NCBI GenBank assembly: GCA_001829315.1
Contig: MIAY01000031.1
Span: 1-64,000, forward strand
DNA from: Spirochaetes bacterium GWE1_32_154
GTDB taxonomy: Bacteria > Spirochaetota > GWE2-31-10
Direction: 5' to 3'
Length of the DNA stretch: 64,000 bases
In this document: one piece after another, positions 9,039 through 18,170 of the stretch
Layout of the letters: every line of letters begins with the position of its first letter
Position numbering within the stretch: the first letter of the stretch is position 1
The notes under the pieces: model-generated
Seen by the model: the letters and a program-made list of their open reading frames with translations, nothing else
Told to the model about the DNA's origin: nothing
Database searches by the model: none
Made by a program: the position numbers and the translations under genes

Positions 9039-9491
9039 TTAAATCAGTTGATCGAACATAATTGGTCCGCTTCGTCCGATTGCTTCATTTTTTTTAGTAT
9101 GTACCGGTGAGTATGTTTCATCATCAAACGGTATTTTAAATATTTTATTTGCTTTTAATTTTGCAAGATATAAAGAATCTTTAAGCAGTCTGATGTTTAT
9201 CGTTTCCGCTTCTCTGTATTGTTTAATTAATTGTTTAATCCTGTTTTTCTGAATTGATATTTTCTGATCACTTATGGAATTACCACCAAGAGAAGCAATA
9301 GTGTGTTCTTCCTTTTCGAGATGAATTTTTAATTCATTCTGAGAACTTACGATTTCTGTAAGTTTTCCCCAATCACCTGAAATTATTGTATCTTTTTTCT
9401 CACTTGTTATATCATTCATTTTTTCAAATAAAGTAACAAGACTCTGATACGAAGCATTAATTGTAAAAAGCGTTGTGTTGTCCGGCACCAT
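9039..9491 (-). CDS. flgN: FlgN-like flagellar export chaperone
   Basis: A 150-residue, mostly helical protein at the head of the flgK-flgL operon, where FlgN (the export chaperone for FlgK and FlgL) is normally found. Sequence is compatible with the family: an N-terminal helix (TINASYQSLVTLFEKMNDIT), a heptad-like middle (ISIQKNRIKQLIKQYREAETINIRLL) and a disordered tail. FlgN is poorly conserved, so the call leans on size, coiled-coil character and position. AGGAG precedes the ATG at 9491. Confidence 0.75.
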   Translation of the reverse strand: MVPDNTTLFTINASYQSLVTLFEKMNDITSEKKDTIISGDWGKLTEIVSSQNELKIHLEKEEHTIASLGGNSISDQKISIQKNRIKQLIKQYREAETINIRLLKDSLYLAKLKANKIFKIPFDDETYSPVHTKKNEAIGRSGPIMFDQLI

Positions 9492-9693
9492 CCGTGGTCT
9501 CCTAACAAAAAAGTAGTTTAAAGGCTATAAAAGACCTTTGTATTTACTTCGGCTTTTTTCAAATTTACTTGATACAGAAATGATACTTTTTTTCAATAAA
9601 TAATACTTTTATTATTTTTCTGATATATACTATTAATAGGAGCAAATATCTGATTAAATATTTTTAAACCATTTTAATATATGAGGGGTTGTT

Positions 9694-10533
9694 ATGAAAC
9701 ATTTATTTTTTCTTCTTTTTATTTTAATTTCATTTTCTGTTTTTTCTGAAGATAAAGAAAAAGAAGTTATAGTAGTTCTTAATTTACGTAATGTTAATAT
9801 TGATAAAGAAATTGCTGATGCTATCACAGAAAATCTTATAACTGAAATCGTCAACATTAATGAGTATAATGTAATTGAAAGATCTCAATTAAATATGATT
9901 CTTGATGAGTTAAAAATCGGACAATCTGATGAATTTGACGAATCTTCTGCACTTCAGGTTGGTAAACTTGCAAGTGCTAAAATGGTAATATTAGGTAGTA
10001 TTTCAAAAATTGGCGAAACAATTGCTCTTAATATTAGAGGAATTGAAGTAGAAACAGGTAAAATAATATTTGCAAGAAATTTAAAAAGAACTCAAGAATC
10101 TGATTTATTTGATGCTACAAAAGAAATATCAATAGCACTAAAACCTCAAAAACAAAAAACTGAACTTACAACTGAAGAAATTAAAACTAAACAAAATCAA
10201 ATAAACAACATTAAATATGCCGGCATTGGTCTGTCAGTAACAGGTATTGCTATTTTTCTTGCCGGTACCGGAGTGCTTCTTTATGACATATTCGGTTATA
10301 TGCCAGTAGTTAGAGATGCCAGAGATAACGGGACTAATTACGAAGATTATGAATTAAAATACAACACAGCTATCGGTTTATTAGCAGGGAGTATTTCAGG
10401 AATATCACTTGGTATAATTATGGCAGGCTCATCAATACCGCTTATTGCGTATAAAGAAAAAGTTGTTCTTACTATGAATATACATACAAACTTTGAAACC
10501 GTAGTAGCCTTGAGTTTTAATATTAATTATTGA
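9694..10533 (+). CDS. Exported CsgG-like protein with two C-terminal membrane segments
   Basis: A 279-residue protein with a Sec signal (FFLLFILISFSVFS, cut before EDKEK), then a CsgG-like alpha/beta module (about 20-150: VIVVLNLRNVNIDKEIADAITENLITEIV, NEYNVIERSQLNMILDELK, LGSISKIGETIALNIRGIEVETGKI). This fold is common in spirochaete periplasmic proteins. Two hydrophobic segments follow (about 173-196 and 225-248), separated by a short loop. It lies 18 bp upstream of the ASH-repeat lipoprotein gene, so the two are probably one operon. The role is unknown; outer-membrane or envelope association is inference. Confidence 0.7.
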   Translation: MKHLFFLLFILISFSVFSEDKEKEVIVVLNLRNVNIDKEIADAITENLITEIVNINEYNVIERSQLNMILDELKIGQSDEFDESSALQVGKLASAKMVILGSISKIGETIALNIRGIEVETGKIIFARNLKRTQESDLFDATKEISIALKPQKQKTELTTEEIKTKQNQINNIKYAGIGLSVTGIAIFLAGTGVLLYDIFGYMPVVRDARDNGTNYEDYELKYNTAIGLLAGSISGISLGIIMAGSSIPLIAYKEKVVLTMNIHTNFETVVALSFNINY

Positions 10534-10551
10534 TGATCAAAGGGGATAAAA

Positions 10552-13500
10552 ATGATAAAAAAAATAATAACAGGAGTAATTCTGATAATAATCTTAGCAG
10601 GTTGTGATGTTTTAAATAAAGTAACGAAAGAAACCTGGTTAACAACTCACAAGGAAGAAGAGCTTTCACCTCCGGAAATTTCAATACTCTACAATGGAGC
10701 TGAAATAAGTAATGCAGAGACTATACATGTCGGTAATATCATAACAGAAAATACAACAGACTTTACTTTTACTATTCGAAATATCGGCGGAAGTGATTTA
10801 TTACTTACAGGAACACCTGTAATTAGGGTGCTAAGTGGTGCAGATACCGATGTTTTTATAAAAACAATTCCTGCTGAAACTATCGAAAAAAATAATGAAA
10901 CAAAATTAGTTCTTTCATTTTGTTCTGATTCATTAAAAAGTGGCACAATTAATTATATGATACTTAATAATGATTCAGATGAAAGTTTTTTTGAGTTCAG
11001 TATTACTTATAATTTTACTAATATTGATAAACAGAGTATTTTGATTAAAAGCAATGGGAACCCGATATCCAATAATCAAAGCATGGATTTAGGTATAGTT
11101 AAAACCGACACAATAAAATCAACACCTTTTATAATATCAAATATAGGGACAAAAGATCTTACACTAAATTCAATTATGATTATTGATACTAATAATAAAT
11201 TTACTCTTGCTTCTGAGTTTACTAAAAAAGTTATTTCACCACAAAGTGAAATCGAAGTAATGATTAACTTCCAGTCATCTGCCGGAATATTTAACTCTAC
11301 CATTGTTATATCAAACGATGATTCTGATAATCCATCCTATTTGATACATTTGACAATACAGTCATCGTTAGAACTTAGTCCTAAAATATACCTCACAGGT
11401 CAAAACAATACTGACATTGCAAACAAATCAACTTTTACATTACCCAATGCACTTATTAATGAAGAAAAAACATATACATTTTCAATAAGTAATAAAGGGA
11501 CAGCATTACTTACTATAAATAGTATTGTTATCGACTCAGCAACAGCTAATGTATTTACACTCAATCAACCGGTAAATACAACTCTTAATCCCGATTTTAC
11601 AACATTAGACTTTTCAATTAAAGCTATTGCATCTGTTGCCGGTATATATTCTGCATCGATAAATATTTCATCAAATGACCCTTTGTTGCCAATCTTTACA
11701 TTTAATCTATCTTTTGAGGCACTAAATGAGAATAAACCAATTATTGCTGTAGATACAAATACATTGGATTTTGGGGGTGTTGTTACCAATACAAGTCTTG
11801 ATAAAGCTATAACAATTACAAATAACGGAACTTCCACACTTACTATTTCTGATATATCTTTTTCTTCTGTAACTGACAACAGATTTTCTATTACATCAAA
11901 ACCTATTAGTATTGAACCTGATAAATCACAAGGTTTTATAGTACGTTTTTCTCCAATAGAAGCACTATTGTCTCAAAATAGTATTACTATTTCGAGTAAC
12001 GATATGAATACTCCTTTTATTAATATTGATGTTAAGGGGAATGGAATAAACATAGCATTACCAAAGGTTCAAATAAAAGATGGATCTAGTGAAATACAAA
12101 ATAATAGTACGCTTACTTTAGGTTCACTCACAGTCGGATCATCAAAGTCAAAAATACTGAGTCTATTTAATTCTGGAACTGCTAATCTAATTCTTGATTC
12201 GATATTATTAACAAAAACAGACACTGATTTTGCATGTATTACTACCGGTCTTACATTTCCATTAACTATACAAAGTAATACTTCAATTACTTTTACAATC
12301 ATTTTTACCCCTTCTTCTTCAAATATTTTCACAAATACTCTTACAATAGTAAATAACGACAATGATGAAAATCCATTTATTATCACATTGTCAGGTACGG
12401 GTACGACTTCACCTGAACCGGAAATCACAATCAACCAATCAGGCACAACAATAACATCCGGAACAAGCACTATTCAATATCCCGCTTCAAAAATCGGTGT
12501 ATCGACATACAAACAATTAACTATTCAAAATACAGGAACTGCTCTACTAACATTGAACAGTGCTGAAATTACCGGATCAAACCTTGTTGACTTTTATATT
12601 TCTCCGGAAATAACTGCAGGAACAACAATAGAGACCGGGATGTCAATAAGTATCGATGTATATTTTAAACCGTTATTGTATGGCGATAAAATTGCTCAAT
12701 TGAATATTGTATCCGATGATTCTGATGAGAGCAATTTTATAATTAACCTAAGCGGTACAGGTAATGGAGCACCTTCAATTCCTCTTCTTTTAACGCCAGC
12801 TACTAATGCAACTGATATTATAAGAACACCTGTTCTCACATGGCAACCATCAAGCGACCCGGAAAATGAGACAGTGACCTATGATATATATCTTGGAACC
12901 GAGAGTGCAAACCTTCCTAAAATAGTAAGTGATACTGCAACAACAACGACAACCATTACAAATGAACTTGTATTAAACACTCTCTACTACTGGAGAGTAA
13001 CGGCAAAAGATACATTTGGAAATACAACATCATCTGCCGGATCATTTACTACTGAAACATTTAAAGTAACTTCAGTAACACCGTTGAATAATGCGACTGG
13101 AATTGATGCGAATACAACGATAACGGTAACCTTTAATGATACGGTTAAAAATACCGGTCATCCTTACTTTCAATTGTATTACTCATACACATCTTCCGCA
13201 TCGCCATTATATACATTTGACTCTGACCCTATACCGCTAACCTGTTCTTTGTCACCTGACGGACGAACTGTAACAATAACGCCAAATGCCGGCTTTCTTC
13301 TCAGCGACTGGAGTTACAAAATAAAAACATACAATGTACAGAATACAAATAATGTTTACGCCACTGACACAACTACTGCATTCAGAACAAAAAACAGCAT
13401 ACTTTCAACTACTATGAATGATAATCATGCAATGACTGACGGTTTTAAAAACTATACCGGTCTTATCATGGGTAAGGTATCAACAATGAATTATGATTAT

Positions 13501-14511
13501 TATAGTTCAGGCGGAACAAATTATATCAAACTGCGACGAGGATCATGTTCTGATGGCGGAACGATTATACTCAGTAAACGGTTTAACCCGGAAACAACTA
13601 TCATAAATTCAGGTTCGATTAAGATTACAGTAACCTATCAAAAGATTTCTGGTTACACATCACCTGATCACGATCTTACTGTATGGATTAAAAAAGGCAA
13701 TTCTGTTGCAACACAAACATGGACGAACACAGCGATAGATGTTCAGTACAATAACGCAACGATTCAGACAAAAACATATGAACTTCCAATAACATCAGCG
13801 ACATATATTTCAGAAATAGGCATTGGTCAGGGCGGTTGGGATTATGAAACGAATATTCATGATATTGTCATTGAATTTATCCAGAATAAGAACTACGATT
13901 TTAATGCTGCCGGATGGTTTAACAATTATACCGACATTTATAAAGACACAAATCAGACAACTACATACCTTAACCAACCAACAATAGGTGATTTTATTCC
14001 TGACTGGGCTATGACTATAAGTTGTGCTGTTTCAGGTACAGCGTACACTTATAGTAGACAATTTGATTTTGCAGTAACTAATATTAGTGGCAGTAATTTA
14101 GGAGTTGAAATGAAACAGATTACAGCTCAATCAGATGGCTGTGCTACTTTTATCCAACAGGAAATCAATACTGTTGTAAAAGAAAATACTAAACTAAAAA
14201 TCGGGGCAAAAATACAAACATCAACCGGAGAAACAGATGATTCGTATTATCAGTCACCTCTAAAAGTTCTGATAGAAATTAAAGATCAATGGAAAACATA
14301 CTATATATGTTCTTTCAATAATTATACAGGAGTTGACTTCCAGGCTACCCAAAATGAATGGTTTTACAGAGAAGTTCTTATTAAAGATCTTATAGCTAAG
14401 GAAGAATCAACTCCTATTGGCATCGATACCGTAATTACCGGCATTCAAGTTGTTAGCAATGAATGGTCATGGGATGTATTTCTTGATTATATAAAAATTG
14501 TTGAAGAGTAA
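10552..14511 (+). CDS. Giant ASH-repeat (choice-of-anchor D) surface lipoprotein
   Basis: A 1319-residue lipoprotein: signal MIKKIITGVILIIILAGC with lipobox ILAGC at Cys18. It carries at least six immunoglobulin-like ASH repeats of about 100-115 residues, each with a core such as FTIRNIGGSDLLLTG, FIISNIGTKDLTLNS, FSISNKGTALLTINS, ITITNNGTSTLTISD and LTIQNTGTALLTLNS. Then comes a fibronectin III-like domain (about 745-835, DPENETVTYDIYLG), a Big_5-like domain (about 836-935, NATGIDANTTITVTFND), and a non-repeated C-terminal region of about 380 residues rich in aromatic residues. AAAGGGG precedes the ATG. It is probably an extended surface or periplasmic adhesin-like stalk; ligand unknown. Confidence 0.85.
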   Translation: MIKKIITGVILIIILAGCDVLNKVTKETWLTTHKEEELSPPEISILYNGAEISNAETIHVGNIITENTTDFTFTIRNIGGSDLLLTGTPVIRVLSGADTDVFIKTIPAETIEKNNETKLVLSFCSDSLKSGTINYMILNNDSDESFFEFSITYNFTNIDKQSILIKSNGNPISNNQSMDLGIVKTDTIKSTPFIISNIGTKDLTLNSIMIIDTNNKFTLASEFTKKVISPQSEIEVMINFQSSAGIFNSTIVISNDDSDNPSYLIHLTIQSSLELSPKIYLTGQNNTDIANKSTFTLPNALINEEKTYTFSISNKGTALLTINSIVIDSATANVFTLNQPVNTTLNPDFTTLDFSIKAIASVAGIYSASINISSNDPLLPIFTFNLSFEALNENKPIIAVDTNTLDFGGVVTNTSLDKAITITNNGTSTLTISDISFSSVTDNRFSITSKPISIEPDKSQGFIVRFSPIEALLSQNSITISSNDMNTPFINIDVKGNGINIALPKVQIKDGSSEIQNNSTLTLGSLTVGSSKSKILSLFNSGTANLILDSILLTKTDTDFACITTGLTFPLTIQSNTSITFTIIFTPSSSNIFTNTLTIVNNDNDENPFIITLSGTGTTSPEPEITINQSGTTITSGTSTIQYPASKIGVSTYKQLTIQNTGTALLTLNSAEITGSNLVDFYISPEITAGTTIETGMSISIDVYFKPLLYGDKIAQLNIVSDDSDESNFIINLSGTGNGAPSIPLLLTPATNATDIIRTPVLTWQPSSDPENETVTYDIYLGTESANLPKIVSDTATTTTTITNELVLNTLYYWRVTAKDTFGNTTSSAGSFTTETFKVTSVTPLNNATGIDANTTITVTFNDTVKNTGHPYFQLYYSYTSSASPLYTFDSDPIPLTCSLSPDGRTVTITPNAGFLLSDWSYKIKTYNVQNTNNVYATDTTTAFRTKNSILSTTMNDNHAMTDGFKNYTGLIMGKVSTMNYDYYSSGGTNYIKLRRGSCSDGGTIILSKRFNPETTIINSGSIKITVTYQKISGYTSPDHDLTVWIKKGNSVATQTWTNTAIDVQYNNATIQTKTYELPITSATYISEIGIGQGGWDYETNIHDIVIEFIQNKNYDFNAAGWFNNYTDIYKDTNQTTTYLNQPTIGDFIPDWAMTISCAVSGTAYTYSRQFDFAVTNISGSNLGVEMKQITAQSDGCATFIQQEINTVVKENTKLKIGAKIQTSTGETDDSYYQSPLKVLIEIKDQWKTYYICSFNNYTGVDFQATQNEWFYREVLIKDLIAKEESTPIGIDTVITGIQVVSNEWSWDVFLDYIKIVEE

Positions 14512-14527
14512 CATACAACTCTATACT

Positions 14528-14566
14528 GGTATCAGAAATTCTCAGTGAGACACAATTTCTGATACC
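14528..14566 (+). terminator. Rho-independent terminator of the ASH lipoprotein operon
   Basis: GGTATCAGAAATT (14528-14540) pairs perfectly with AATTTCTGATACC (14554-14566): a 13-bp stem and 13-nt loop followed by ATTATTTTTTCT. It starts 16 bases after the stop codon. The T-run lies on the plus strand, so it serves the lipoprotein gene. Confidence 0.9.
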
Positions 14567-14576
14567 ATTATTTTTT

Positions 14577-16466
14577 CTATTGAAAATCGCGTAGTGATTC
14601 ATCGATGCCTTTTAACATTTCAAACCAGAAATTTAAACCGGCTTCATTTTTGTCTTTTTCAAACTCGGCTATCCATTTTTCAAGACCCGGCGTTGTATCA
14701 TTTTCCACTTCAGATTTCCGTTTTAAAAATGTATACACAAAGTCAAAATCTCTTTCCGATTCCCAGACAATTGATGCGTTTCTTGAATTTATACGGCTTG
14801 CAAGCACGGATATACTTGATAGATATGCATCTTTCATGCCATACAGAGACTCCATCACTTCAGGAACCATATCTTCAGCCCATCCCCTGTGAAACCGGCA
14901 AACCCCTAAGTTATCAAGAATTAATTCTTTTTTTAACCTTTCGGCGCATTTTCGCCCCAACTCACGAGGCTCAATAAAATCTGTTCCATAATACATATAA
15001 TATTTACCCATAATTGCCATAGGAGCTAAAACACCGGGCGTCCAATACTGATTGGGAACCATCCATCCTTTTCGGCCATGAGCTATATATACAAGCCGGT
15101 CTATTATTTTTATACCGGTATTTTTATGAACTTTTCGTGCCCACTTTCTAACACCTTGTGATATATCAACGATTCCTTTTTTATTAATCATTGCATCAAT
15201 AAGTTCAAGACCTAACAAAGCATTATTTTCAGAGTCTTTTAGTATGTCAAAACCTTCCATATCAAATTTAGGCATTCGTGTAACACCAAGATCTTCTTTT
15301 GTTAACTCACCTTCAGCCAAAAGTTCCATAAACCATGCAAGAACACCTCCACAACTTATAGCGTCAAAACCCATTGCATCAGCATAATGATTTAACGTCT
15401 CTGCTGCTCTTTGATCAAAAATACCACAAAGAGGCCCCATAGCCTGATATGGCTCAAAATCTTTTTTAAACTCATTATTCATCTTTTTACAAACAGCAGA
15501 ACATGGTTCACCACAAGTAGCCTGTTGTTTTGGTTTTATAGTTTCTTCATTGAACTGTTTAAGATAATGATCTATTACTAGATTTTTATGAAGTGTTTCT
15601 CTTTCACCTTCAGTTTGATATATCGTCTTATAATTAAAAGCTATTATTTTACCGTTTACTGTTGAATAATTCACCCCGAATGTACCGCCGGTATTAAATT
15701 TGGGGTCAAACCTGTATTTGGTTGTACTGTCAAAATCTTTTGCAATCAGTTTCTGATTATATTTATTTTCAAACCATTCATCAGCAACTTTTCTATCCCG
15801 GAAATCTTCATCAACAAAAGTTCCCCCGTAAATAATAGCAACTATCCCATGATCCTGCACCATTTTTGAACCCAATCCGCCTCTGCCGGCCCATGTATCT
15901 ACAAATGACATTTTTTTATTTGTAATAGGCACTGAACATATCCCGCCAAAATCAGTACTCATTGCAGCCGGTCCTGTTGCGAGAATTCGCGGGTCATTTT
16001 CATATTTATCGCCAAACTTTTCATAGGTATAATCCATCAGTGCATATACACCTTTTCTCCCGCTTGCCCATATAGCATTTATATCTACCGGGACAACACT
16101 CACCTCTATTTCTTCACCATGAACACGGTTTAAATAAAGAATTGAAGGAACCGGAGCTTTTCTAATAAGACTTATCATATTAACACCGAGGTTATCAAAA
16201 ACGAGCCCTGCCCCACCCATACTTGATACATAAAAACCACGCCACGATGGAGAAAAGCCCGAAAAAAACAATCTGTTTGAACCTGGGAAAATTGAACCGG
16301 CAAGTAACCCGACACCTATATTTAGAGTATTATAATTATCTGAAATATGAATACCAAGATCAATCGGACCAAAATAATCTCCGACTTTATATCTTCGTAC
16401 TTTGTAAAATTCTGTTAATCCGTCAATAAATAAAACTTTTTGAGTTGCGTCCATTGAGCCATCCAT
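14577..16466 (-). CDS. Aldehyde ferredoxin oxidoreductase family (tungstopterin enzyme)
   Basis: A 629-residue member of the AOR family, whose enzymes oxidise aldehydes or related substrates with a tungsten (or molybdenum) bis-pterin and a 4Fe-4S cluster, passing electrons to ferredoxin. N-terminal domain features include GLLAGSIFPGSNR and GGAGLVFDNLGVN; the cluster Cys set is CGEPCSAVC (near 318-326) and CGG near 374, with another Cys in LGVCRFHRGW (near 524). The first three Cys are spaced x3-x3 rather than the x2-x3 of the Pyrococcus enzyme. The start is uncertain: ATG at 16466 lacks a clear ribosome site, and ATG at 16454 has GGATGG nearby. Signals an anaerobic lifestyle. No partner ferredoxin gene adjoins. 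Confidence 0.88.
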   Translation of the reverse strand: MDGSMDATQKVLFIDGLTEFYKVRRYKVGDYFGPIDLGIHISDNYNTLNIGVGLLAGSIFPGSNRLFFSGFSPSWRGFYVSSMGGAGLVFDNLGVNMISLIRKAPVPSILYLNRVHGEEIEVSVVPVDINAIWASGRKGVYALMDYTYEKFGDKYENDPRILATGPAAMSTDFGGICSVPITNKKMSFVDTWAGRGGLGSKMVQDHGIVAIIYGGTFVDEDFRDRKVADEWFENKYNQKLIAKDFDSTTKYRFDPKFNTGGTFGVNYSTVNGKIIAFNYKTIYQTEGERETLHKNLVIDHYLKQFNEETIKPKQQATCGEPCSAVCKKMNNEFKKDFEPYQAMGPLCGIFDQRAAETLNHYADAMGFDAISCGGVLAWFMELLAEGELTKEDLGVTRMPKFDMEGFDILKDSENNALLGLELIDAMINKKGIVDISQGVRKWARKVHKNTGIKIIDRLVYIAHGRKGWMVPNQYWTPGVLAPMAIMGKYYMYYGTDFIEPRELGRKCAERLKKELILDNLGVCRFHRGWAEDMVPEVMESLYGMKDAYLSSISVLASRINSRNASIVWESERDFDFVYTFLKRKSEVENDTTPGLEKWIAEFEKDKNEAGLNFWFEMLKGIDESLRDFQ

Positions 16467-16526
16467 AATTGAGTAATTTAGATAATAAGAGATATAACAG
16501 GTACTTTATGAATATGTCTTTTGTTT

Positions 16527-16645
16527 GAGCTTCTTGCAAAAATACTCTTTTTATCTCGAATTTTTGCAAGAAGCTACCTCTAACGCAATTATATTGCGTA
16601 TTGCCGTAAGCAAAATCAAGTACTCTTGATTTTTGCAAGAGGCTC
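16527..16645. mobile_element. Palindromic MITE-like element, copy 2 (inverted)
   Basis: A 119-bp element starting GAGCTTCTTGCAAAAAT and ending ATTTTTGCAAGAGGCTC, flanked by the exact 4-bp duplication GTTT (16523-16526 and 16646-16649). Relative to the copies at 4116 and 48190 it is inverted: the TCTCGAA hairpin is first, then a central hairpin GCAATTATATTGC, then the AATCAAG-TACT-CTTGATT hairpin. It sits 61 bp upstream of the aldehyde oxidoreductase start. Confidence 0.8.
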
Positions 16646-16793
16646 GTTTTATTGTATTTTCTGAAAGTATAAGTAAAATAGACCGGTTAGTCAAGTTGTT
16701 AATTAAAAGGTGTATTGTGAAGGATATTTTTGAAAAAAAACAGGTTTACTTCCTTTCATTTGTGAACATGAAAAATTTTTCATTACATTAATA

Positions 16794-16981
16794 AAAAAAA
16801 CGCCAACTGTTAGGGAACAGAAGTGATTATCAATCATTTTCTTACGATACTTTGGGAACTCAAAAAGATCAACTTCATAAACCCTGAATCAGCCTTAACC
16901 ATGCCTGTTTTGTAAGTTTTTCTTTCTTCAAATCTTCGTCAAAAAATGTTCTTTGTTTTTTTCTTGTTCATACTACATACT
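16794..16981 (-). pseudogene. Possible decayed gene fragment, frameshifted
   Basis: Reading the minus strand with two frameshifts gives MNKKK, then QRTFFDEDLKKEKLTKQ and WLRLIQG, then YEVDLFEFPKYRKKM and IDNHFCSLTVG. Composition is protein-like and uninterrupted apart from the shifts, unlike the surrounding AT-rich spacer. An IS5-type transposase N-terminus often begins with an FFD motif, but the match is short and I would not name the family. Confidence 0.25.
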
Positions 16982-17012
16982 ACTATATTTCCAATGATAA
17001 AAACAGCCTCAA

Positions 17013-17064
17013 CACCAACTCAACGTGTATTTTCATACCAACGAAAATACACGTTGAGTTGGTG
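17013..17064. terminator. Perfect 22-bp inverted repeat downstream of the DUF4256 gene
   Basis: Left arm 17013-17034 (starts CACCAACTCAACG) and right arm 17043-17064 (ends CGTTGAGTTGGTG) are exactly complementary over 22 bp around an 8-nt loop. The structure begins 14 bp past the DUF4256 stop on the minus strand, and a run of five T follows a few bases after the stem in that direction (complement of 17000-17004), so it likely terminates that transcript. The stem is much longer than other terminators in the window. Confidence 0.7.
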
Positions 17065-17078
17065 ATAGATTTTTCCTA

Positions 17079-17642
17079 CTATATTCGTATCAAACCACGA
17101 AAACCTCTCGAGCTATAATAAGATTCTGCTCCGTTATGATATACAAATACATGATTATAACGTCGATCACAAAACAGTGCTCCTCCGAGTTTTCGTATAT
17201 CTTCCGGTGTTTTTATCCAACTGGATGTTTTTATATCAAATTCACCTGTTTCCTGTAATTCTCGATACTGTTTCTCTGTTAATATTTCTATTCCTATTTC
17301 GCTTGCCATATCGAGCACACTATTTTGTGGTTTGTTTTCTGTTCGTTTATTCAGTGCTTCACGATCGTAACATAAACTTCTTCTGTATTTTGGAGATTCT
17401 GCAACGCAATCATAAAATATAACTTGATTAGTTTTATTATCTATCTCTATCACATCCGGTTCGCCACCTGTTTTTTCCATTTTATATAAAACAGATACAT
17501 TCGTTTTCTTTTCACTCAGTCGTTTATTTACTTCAATCCATTTTATGTTTTTATGTCGCTTCATATTCTCTTCAAAACGAATTCGTAAGGTCTCAATAAT
17601 TTCATTATACTGTTCCTCATCTAGATTTTCTGAGTTTTCCAT
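17079..17642 (-). CDS. DUF4256 domain protein
   Basis: A 187-residue cytosolic protein spanning the whole DUF4256 family. The diagnostic C-terminal block is present: SSWIKTPEDIRKLGGALF, CDRRYNHVFVYHNGAES and YYSSRGFRGLIRI, along with VIFYDCVAESPKYRRSLCYD in the middle. No signal peptide or membrane segment. Biochemical function of the family is unknown to me. It is monocistronic, with a strong hairpin behind it and a repeat-rich zone in front. The frame opens at an ATG at 17642 with GGGGGA upstream. Confidence 0.88.
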   Translation of the reverse strand: MENSENLDEEQYNEIIETLRIRFEENMKRHKNIKWIEVNKRLSEKKTNVSVLYKMEKTGGEPDVIEIDNKTNQVIFYDCVAESPKYRRSLCYDREALNKRTENKPQNSVLDMASEIGIEILTEKQYRELQETGEFDIKTSSWIKTPEDIRKLGGALFCDRRYNHVFVYHNGAESYYSSRGFRGLIRI

Positions 17643-17739
17643 TTACCGTATTCCCCCTTAATTAATTAGAATATGCTCTTTATACATTTAACCATGTAAT
17701 ATGCATCTCGTTTTTATTCTGATATTTTCCATTACTATA

Positions 17740-17760
17740 GAGACTCTTGCAAAAATAGTT
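17740..17760. repeat. Half copy of the palindromic repeat (end only)
   Basis: GAGACTCTTGCAAAAATAGTT matches the inverted end of the palindromic elements (GAGCTTCTTGCAAAAAT) but has no matching right arm within 130 bp; TTTTTGCAATGAA immediately after may be a degraded one. Confidence 0.5.
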
Positions 17761-17763
17761 TTT

Positions 17764-17898
17764 GCAATGAATTTTGTGGATAAAGCCTTAAATTTTGATA
17801 AAATTATTTTAAACAAAAAAAGGCAAATATTCATGAAAAGTATAGCTGATTTATTGGACGATAAGCAAGAACTTTTTGAATTTTATGAAGAATATTGA
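17764..17898 (+). CDS. Small acidic ORF or gene remnant in the repeat zone
   Basis: From the ATG at 17764 a 44-residue frame encodes a lysine-rich start and an acidic end, IADLLDDKQELFEFYEEY. The part after the internal Met (17833) looks protein-like, but no ribosome site is clear and the frame begins within a half copy of the palindromic repeat. It could be the surviving tail of a larger lost gene. I do not recognise a family. Confidence 0.25.
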   Translation, partial: AMNFVDKALNFDKIILNKKRQIFMKSIADLLDDKQELFEFYEEY

Positions 17899-18110
17899 AA
17901 CTCTTGCAAAAATACTTTATTTTCTCTCGATTTTTTGCATGAGACTACTCCCGGTGGCATATCTAAGGCAGCTACGTTTTTTTGTACTCTAAAATATCGC
18001 GAATCAGTAACCAAGGGAACTGTAATCAGTAACCCACTACGATTTTTGGCACTCCAAAATATTGCGTAACGCAGTTTCATAGCGTGTGGCGGAAGAAAAA
18101 AAACATCTAA
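17897..18110. repeat. Degenerate long copy of the palindromic repeat
   Basis: Begins GAAACTCTTGCAAAAATACT, with the TCTCGA hairpin and the arm TTTTTTGCATGAGAC ending at 17945, then a tail with words shared with the 18171-18328 copy (CTGTAATCAG, GTGGCGGA against ATGGCGGA). Two related words, ACTCTAAAATATCGCG and ACTCCAAAATATTGCG, occur about 70 bp apart within the tail. No intact right end was found. Confidence 0.5.
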
Positions 18111-18170
18111 TCTGATGCATCAAAAGATTAGCATTTGCAAATAATTAAAGTTTACAAAATAAAGTAAGTG

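Larger units (their letters stand above)
16646..17078. other. Gene-poor interval with a possible coding remnant and a long hairpin
   Basis: No intact gene is visible in these 433 bases. On the minus strand from an ATG at 16981 the pieces FFDEDLKKEKLTKQAW and YEVDLFEFPKYRKKMI can be read if two frameshifts are allowed (one at a run of seven A), ending near 16794; this looks like a decayed N-terminal part of a gene, with faint similarity to IS5-type transposase starts. The perfect hairpin at 17013-17064 is listed separately. Confidence 0.4.

Noticed and set aside
9520-9575. Possible flagellar sigma-28 promoter in front of flgN (TAAATTTG and GCCGAAGT on the minus strand)
   Set aside because: Both half-motifs look right but spacing is only 6 bp instead of 11, so it does not fit the consensus.
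10689-12470. Long minus-strand open frames inside the ASH lipoprotein gene
   Set aside because: They are antisense shadows of the repeat-rich gene; products lack family features, ribosome sites and start context.
17046-17067. Hairpin at 17013-17064 as one unit of a CRISPR array
   Set aside because: Only one inverted pair is present, with no spacer-repeat periodicity nearby.
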